Source: Planctomycetota bacterium (GTDB taxonomy: Bacteria; Planctomycetota; Phycisphaerae; Phycisphaerales; SM1A02). Taken from it: 32,636 bases of DNA. Position 1 is the first letter of the stretch. Each line of letters begins with the position of its first letter. The stretch covers positions 1 through 32,636 of the forward strand of contig VGXR01000030.1 in NCBI GenBank assembly GCA_016873255.1. The letters are read 5' to 3'. The notes under the pieces were generated by a model that did no database searches, had not been told where the DNA came from, and saw only the letters and a list, made by a program, of their open reading frames with translations. Position numbers and translations under genes: made by a program. Below, piece after piece: positions 28,315 to 32,636 of this stretch.

Positions 28315-30384
28315 ATGCCTCGGATCACGCTTCCCGACGGTTCCGTCAAGGAATTCGCCTCGCCCGTCACCGCCGCCGAGGTGGCCGCGAGCATCGGCGC
28401 GGGCCTCGCCAAGGCCGCGGTCGGTGCCAAGGTGGACGGCGAGCTGCGCGACCTCTCCGCGGTCCTCGACCGCGACTGCGCGCTGGCGATCGTCACTCCC
28501 AAGAAGCGCGAGGGCGGCGCCGACGCGGACGCGCTGTTCCTCATCCGCCACAGCACCGCGCACGTGATGGCCGAGGCCATCCAGAACCTGTTTCCGCACG
28601 TGAAGCTGGTCTACGGGCCGCCGCTCGAGACGGGCTTCTACTACGACATCAGCTTCGAGGGCGGCAAGGCGATCAGCACCGACGACTTCCCCGCGCTCGA
28701 GGCGGAGATGGCGCGGATCGTCGCGGAGAACCGTCCCTTCACGCGCTACGAGCTTCCCGCCGCCAAGGGCATGGAGAAGCTGCGGGCCGAGGGCAGCAAG
28801 TTCAAGGTCGACAACGCCGAGCGCGCGCAGGAGGCCGGCAGCACCACGCTCAGCTGGTACGCCACGGGCACCCCCGGCACCAACTGGGAGGACCTCTGCC
28901 GCGGCCCGCACGTCCCCTCCACCGGGAGGATCGGCGCGTTCAAGCTGACGAGCCTGGCGTCGAGCTACTGGAAGGGCGACGAGAGGCTCGACCGCCTCAC
29001 CCGCGTGTACGGCACCGCCTTCGCCACCAAGGAGGAGCTGGCCGCGCACCTGACGCAGCTCGACGAGGCGAAGAAGCGCGACCACCGCGTGCTCGGCAGG
29101 CAGCTGCGGCTCTTCCACATCGACGAGATGGTGGGCCAGGGGCTGATCCTGTGGACCCCCAACGGCAGCATCGTCCGCCAGGAGCTGCAGAACTTCATCA
29201 GCGACGAGCTGCGCAAGCAGGGCTACACGCAGGTCTTCACGCCGCACATCGGCAAGCTCGACCTCTACCGCACCAGCGGCCACTTCCCGTACTACCGCGA
29301 GAGCCAGTACCCGCCGATCATCGAGCACGACCAGCTGTCGATGCTCGCCAAGGAGGGCTGCACCTGCGGCGAGCTGGCCAACCGGCTGGAGAAGGGCGAG
29401 ATCGACGGCTACCTGCTGAAGCCGATGAACTGCCCGCACCACATCCGCATCTTCGCGAGCGCTCCCCACAGCTACCGCGACATGCCGGTGCGCCTCTCCG
29501 AGTTCGGCACCGTCTACCGCTGGGAGCAGTCGGGCGAGATCGGCGGCATGACGCGCGTCCGCGGCTTCACGCAGGACGACGCCCACCTCTTCTGCCGCGA
29601 GGACCAGGTGGCCGACGAGCTGCTCGGGTGCCTCAGCCTGGTCAAGCTCATCTTCGGCACGCTCGGCATGAACGAGTACCGCGTGCGCGTCGGCCTGCGC
29701 GACCCGGACAGCGCCAAGTACGTCGGCGACCCGAGGAACTGGGACAAGGCCGAGGAGGCCTGCCGCACCGCCGCGCGCACGCTCGGCGTGCCCTTCAGCG
29801 AGGAGCCCGGCGAGGCAGCGTTCTACGGGCCGAAGATCGACTTCGTGGTGAAGGACGTGATCGGCCGCAGCTGGCAGCTCGGCACGGTGCAGGTCGACTA
29901 CAACCTGCCGGAGCGCTTCGACCTGTCATACATCGGCGCGGACAACCAGCAACACCGGCCGGTGATGATCCACCGCGCGCCGTTCGGGAGCATGGAGCGC
30001 TTCGTGGGCTGCCTGATCGAGCACTTCGCGGGCGCATTCCCGCTGTGGCTTGCGCCCGAGCAGGTGCGCGTGCTGCCCATCAGCGAGAAGAGCGCTGCCT
30101 ACGCGCGCGAGCTGCACGCCGCGCTGCGGGCCGCGGGCCTGCGAGCCTCGCTCGACGAGTCGAACGACCGCATCCAGGGCAAGATCAAGGACGCGAGCGA
30201 CATGAAGGTGCCCTACTGCGCCGTCGTGGGCCCGCGCGATGCCGAGGGCCGCAAGGTGAGCGTGCGGGCGTTCGGCATCGAGGCCAACCTCGGCGAGGTC
30301 GGCTTCGACGCGTTCGTCGACGGCCTCGCGCGCGAGTACCGCTCGCGCGGCGCGGAGACCGTGCGGTCGGTGTTCGGAAAGTGA
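28315..30384 (+). CDS. thrS: Threonyl-tRNA synthetase
   Basis: 689 residues, longer than the about 640 of E. coli. It has a TGS domain (1-62) and an editing domain with the zinc-type motif His79-x3-His83 (HSTAH) plus Cys195 and His199 (CRGPHV), so serine-editing is likely intact. The class II catalytic core carries motif 1 around QNFISDELRKQGYTQVFTP, the zinc ligand Cys373 in KPMNCPHH, motif 2 FGTVYRWEQSGEIGGMTRVRGF and motif 3 MIHRAPFGSMERF. The C-terminal anticodon-binding domain ends in VFGK. Between SGHFPYY and KPMNC there are about 25 residues more than in E. coli, including CTC (Cys349, Cys351). MNCPHH has His where E. coli has Gly. Confidence 0.97.
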   Translation: MPRITLPDGSVKEFASPVTAAEVAASIGAGLAKAAVGAKVDGELRDLSAVLDRDCALAIVTPKKREGGADADALFLIRHSTAHVMAEAIQNLFPHVKLVYGPPLETGFYYDISFEGGKAISTDDFPALEAEMARIVAENRPFTRYELPAAKGMEKLRAEGSKFKVDNAERAQEAGSTTLSWYATGTPGTNWEDLCRGPHVPSTGRIGAFKLTSLASSYWKGDERLDRLTRVYGTAFATKEELAAHLTQLDEAKKRDHRVLGRQLRLFHIDEMVGQGLILWTPNGSIVRQELQNFISDELRKQGYTQVFTPHIGKLDLYRTSGHFPYYRESQYPPIIEHDQLSMLAKEGCTCGELANRLEKGEIDGYLLKPMNCPHHIRIFASAPHSYRDMPVRLSEFGTVYRWEQSGEIGGMTRVRGFTQDDAHLFCREDQVADELLGCLSLVKLIFGTLGMNEYRVRVGLRDPDSAKYVGDPRNWDKAEEACRTAARTLGVPFSEEPGEAAFYGPKIDFVVKDVIGRSWQLGTVQVDYNLPERFDLSYIGADNQQHRPVMIHRAPFGSMERFVGCLIEHFAGAFPLWLAPEQVRVLPISEKSAAYARELHAALRAAGLRASLDESNDRIQGKIKDASDMKVPYCAVVGPRDAEGRKVSVRAFGIEANLGEVGFDAFVDGLAREYRSRGAETVRSVFGK

Positions 30385-30403
30385 CCCAGGAAGGAACGAC
30401 CAC

Positions 30404-30622
30404 GTGGCAGGACAGGGTTCAGGCGGAAACGTCCTCGCGGCGATCGCGAGCTTCTTCATCCCCGGCCTCGGGCAGCTCGTCCAGGGGCGTGCGCTGCGCG
30501 GGCTCCTGATGTTCGTGCTGACCGGCGTGCTGTGGGTGATCACCTTCGGCTTCGGCGGCTGGATCGGCCACATCTGGGCGTGCTACGACGCCGCGGTGTG
30601 GAAGGGGCCCGCGAAGACCTGA
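30404..30622 (+). CDS. Small TM2-like membrane protein
   Basis: 72 residues, two hydrophobic helices: one near FFIPGLGQLVQGR and one at about 31-55 (GLLMFVLTGVLWVITFGFGGW). The FIPGLGQLxQGRxxRG turn resembles TM2-domain proteins, small inner-membrane proteins of unknown role. The GTG start follows AGGAAGGA by 7 nt. It lies 19 nt after thrS and 1 nt before the next gene, so it is part of the same operon. Confidence 0.75.
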   Translation: MAGQGSGGNVLAAIASFFIPGLGQLVQGRALRGLLMFVLTGVLWVITFGFGGWIGHIWACYDAAVWKGPAKT

Positions 30623-30623
30623 C

Positions 30624-31625
30624 GTGCGCGCCGTGACCGACGCCATCGACCCGGCGGCCGTGCTTGAACTGCCCGGGCTGTGGCCCGATGCCGCGCCTCC
30701 CTCGGCGGCGTGGAGCGCCGACGGAACGCAGCTCCTGGTCACGTACGAGGTGGATGCCGGGCTCGGCCCGTTCATGACCGACCACGGGGCGGACCTCGGG
30801 GCGATCACGGCGATCTCCATGCTCGCCGTTGCGGCGGCCATCGCCTGGCGCGTGCTCCGACGCCCGCGCGCCGTGGGCCGGCGCTACTGCGCGCGCTGCA
30901 ACTACGACGTGGGAACAGCCGACGCGCCGCCGCCCGCGCGGTGCCCCGAGTGCGGGGCATCGCTCACCGCGAGGCGCGCGCCGATCGGCCAGCCGCCCCT
31001 GGCCCGCGCAGCGCCGATCCTCTCCGCGCTGTCCCTTGCGGGGACGGGGACCGCGCTGGTCGTGGCATTCACGGGGCACTTCACCGACCCACGGGCCTAC
31101 GAGGCATGGCCGGCCGCGTCGTTCGGGCGCCGCTGGCCGACGTGGCCGCTCTGGCGCCTCGCGTACCGACCGCGGATCGAGGAACGCACCGCGGCATTCG
31201 CCATCGCGCCGGCCGGGCCATGGGAGCGCACCTCCGGCGCGGCGCGCACGCGGGAAGCGCCGCTCACCGCCGGCCTCACCGGCGACATCCGGCTGCTCCA
31301 TGACCGGCAGGACGTCGGTCGGCTCACCCTGTTCGAGCCTTCGAACGCCGCGACGGCGCCCTCCATCGGCCCGTTGCTCGTGGGCGGCCTGGCGGGACTG
31401 GGACGCACCTACGCCGATGCCGACGGCACGCCCATGTTCGAGCAGCCCGACCACGGCGCGGTGTCCGTGTCGCCCGACCGCCGCTGGGCGGCAGTGCCGT
31501 TCGCGCCAGTCCCCCCGCCGCAGGCCCGGCGGCAGCGCACGACCGCGGACGCACGCTGGAGGCTGTGGGTCTGGCCGATCGCGGATCGGCCAGCGCGCGC
31601 GGAGAACGTCGTTCCGGACCGCTGA
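30624..31625 (+). CDS. Membrane protein with a CxxC-CxxC zinc ribbon
   Basis: 333 residues. A short N-terminal segment (SAAWSADGTQLLVTYE) is followed by a membrane helix (about 59-78). Next is a zinc ribbon with Cys89, Cys92, Cys107 and Cys110 (YCARCNYDV, RCPECG), then a second hydrophobic segment (about 128-150) and a C-terminal exported-looking region. In the latter, GAVSVSPDRRWAAVPF resembles a beta-propeller strand repeat. The CxxCxYD...CPECG ribbon next to membrane helices is a pattern I associate with planctomycete proteins of unknown function. The GTG start lies 1 nt after the stop of the TM2-like gene. It is followed by a terminator-like structure, so it is probably the last gene of the operon. 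Confidence 0.72.
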   Translation: MRAVTDAIDPAAVLELPGLWPDAAPPSAAWSADGTQLLVTYEVDAGLGPFMTDHGADLGAITAISMLAVAAAIAWRVLRRPRAVGRRYCARCNYDVGTADAPPPARCPECGASLTARRAPIGQPPLARAAPILSALSLAGTGTALVVAFTGHFTDPRAYEAWPAASFGRRWPTWPLWRLAYRPRIEERTAAFAIAPAGPWERTSGAARTREAPLTAGLTGDIRLLHDRQDVGRLTLFEPSNAATAPSIGPLLVGGLAGLGRTYADADGTPMFEQPDHGAVSVSPDRRWAAVPFAPVPPPQARRQRTTADARWRLWVWPIADRPARAENVVPDR

Positions 31626-31658
31626 CGCCCCGTCGGCCCACGACCGCGCTGACCGATG

Positions 31659-31721
31659 CCGCCGCGGTCGCGCTGGGCCGGCCGAGCCGCGGGTTCCCGA
31701 GTGCAAACGCGGCGGTTTTTT
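31659..31721 (+). terminator. Probable terminator upstream of infC
   Basis: CCGCCGCG (31659-31666) pairs perfectly with CGCGGCGG (31708-31715), followed at once by six T. The 41-nt loop is GC-rich and can fold further (GGCCGGCC is self-complementary). This is the only T-run attached to a stem in the window and fits the end of the thrS transcript 34 nt after the last stop codon. Confidence 0.6.
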
Positions 31722-31726
31722 CCTGT

Positions 31727-31783
31727 TTGCTTGCCGTTGCGCCGCCCGGGTACAGTCTCCGTCTCGCAGCAACTGGTTGCTGC
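31727..31783 (+). promoter_or_regulatory. infC promoter and leader hairpin
   Basis: A weak -35-like TTGCTT (31727-31732) and TACAGT (31751-31756) are 18 nt apart, giving a start near 31763 and a leader of about 95 nt. The leader begins with the perfect inverted repeat GCAGCAAC-TG-GTTGCTGC (31766-31783), which folds as a 7-bp stem with a CTGG loop. Leaders of infC operons in other bacteria are often targets of L20 autoregulation; whether this one is cannot be told. Nothing else is seen between 31626 and the infC start. Confidence 0.4.
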
Positions 31784-31844
31784 TCCCCCGGACGTCGGCG
31801 GCACGCGTCGGGGAGGATCACGGACCTGGCCGCCGGTCACTTCG

Positions 31845-31849
31845 AAGGA
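31845..31849 (+). promoter_or_regulatory. Ribosome binding site pointing to an AUU start of infC
   Basis: AAGGA lies 7 nt before an in-frame ATT. No comparable purine-rich site precedes the first in-frame ATG 111 nt downstream. Confidence 0.6.
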
Positions 31850-31856
31850 CTCACCT

Positions 31857-32560
<704 letters not shown>

Positions 32561-32564
<4 letters not shown>

Positions 32565-32636
32565 TCCCCGGGCCCGGCGCCGAGGTCCAGGGCGTTCCCG
32601 GCAGGCCCGAGGGCGCGCGCGGCGAGCTGATGCTCC
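32561..32636 (+). CDS. Possible start of a further gene, partial
   Basis: A GTG overlaps the infC stop by 4 nt (GTGA), the same junction used by two other gene pairs here, and the frame stays open to the right edge (25 codons, reading VIPGPGAEVQGVPGRP...). The short product resembles nothing I know. An internal ATG just before the edge could be the true start instead. It does not look like the start of L35 (rpmI). Confidence 0.3.

Noticed and set aside
31766-31783. Possible fourth copy of the dispersed element in the infC leader (shared GCAACTGGT).
   Set aside because: Only 9 nt match; the TTTGGCACC core and the stop-codon position are missing.

Overview
The window is a GC-rich, densely packed bacterial chromosome segment. 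It carries 28 protein genes (one cut by the left edge), one possible partial gene at the right edge, and one tRNA. I infer a member of the Planctomycetota, probably close to the Phycisphaerae. The pointers are the CxxCxYD...CPECG zinc ribbon in the gene at 30624, large secreted Ala-rich proteins with an Sm-like N-terminus, a TonB-like VWA protein, and the mix of housekeeping genes. No 16S gene is present, so this assignment is moderate confidence only.

Left part, minus strand (1-5650). A four-gene chain with ATGA/GTGA 4-nt overlaps encodes a TIM-barrel sugar isomerase-like protein, CMP kinase (cmk), an acyltransferase (plsC-like) and the CCA-adding enzyme (cca). It is followed by two exported proteins that both look like ClpP/NfeD-type serine protease folds. 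Divergent from it (5760-9475) are gcvH, an ABC ATPase and a large FtsX-type permease.

Middle (9476-18405). A 311-bp imperfect palindrome separates the permease from the convergent tsaC (Sua5-type) and its upstream TolC-like outer-membrane lipoprotein. Divergent from the TolC gene is an exported SH3-domain protein, then a UUCG hairpin and tRNA-Ala(UGC). Next come the convergent rRNA methyltransferase pair rsmJ-rsmE, and a divergent cystathionine beta-synthase/gamma-lyase pair (reverse transsulfuration).

Right-middle, minus strand (18427-26292). Four overlapping genes encode only envelope proteins: a VWA protein with a TonB-like membrane helix, a 1172-aa secreted repeat protein, an 845-aa membrane-anchored protein and a 269-aa secreted protein. 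I do not recognise this as a known system; it is the best candidate for something new at the protein level.

Right part, plus strand (26424-32636). A translation/nucleotide operon runs pyrH-frr-nrdR, then thrS, a small TM2-like membrane protein and a zinc-ribbon membrane protein. A probable terminator follows, then infC, whose best start codon is AUU, and possibly a further overlapping gene.

Two non-coding signals stand out. A roughly 32-bp element begins exactly at the stop codon of three unrelated genes (permease, tsaC, nrdR); two copies form the ends of the 311-bp palindrome. Also, several divergent or isolated genes have a TAnnnT -10-like box only 6-9 nt before the start codon, which suggests leaderless transcription.
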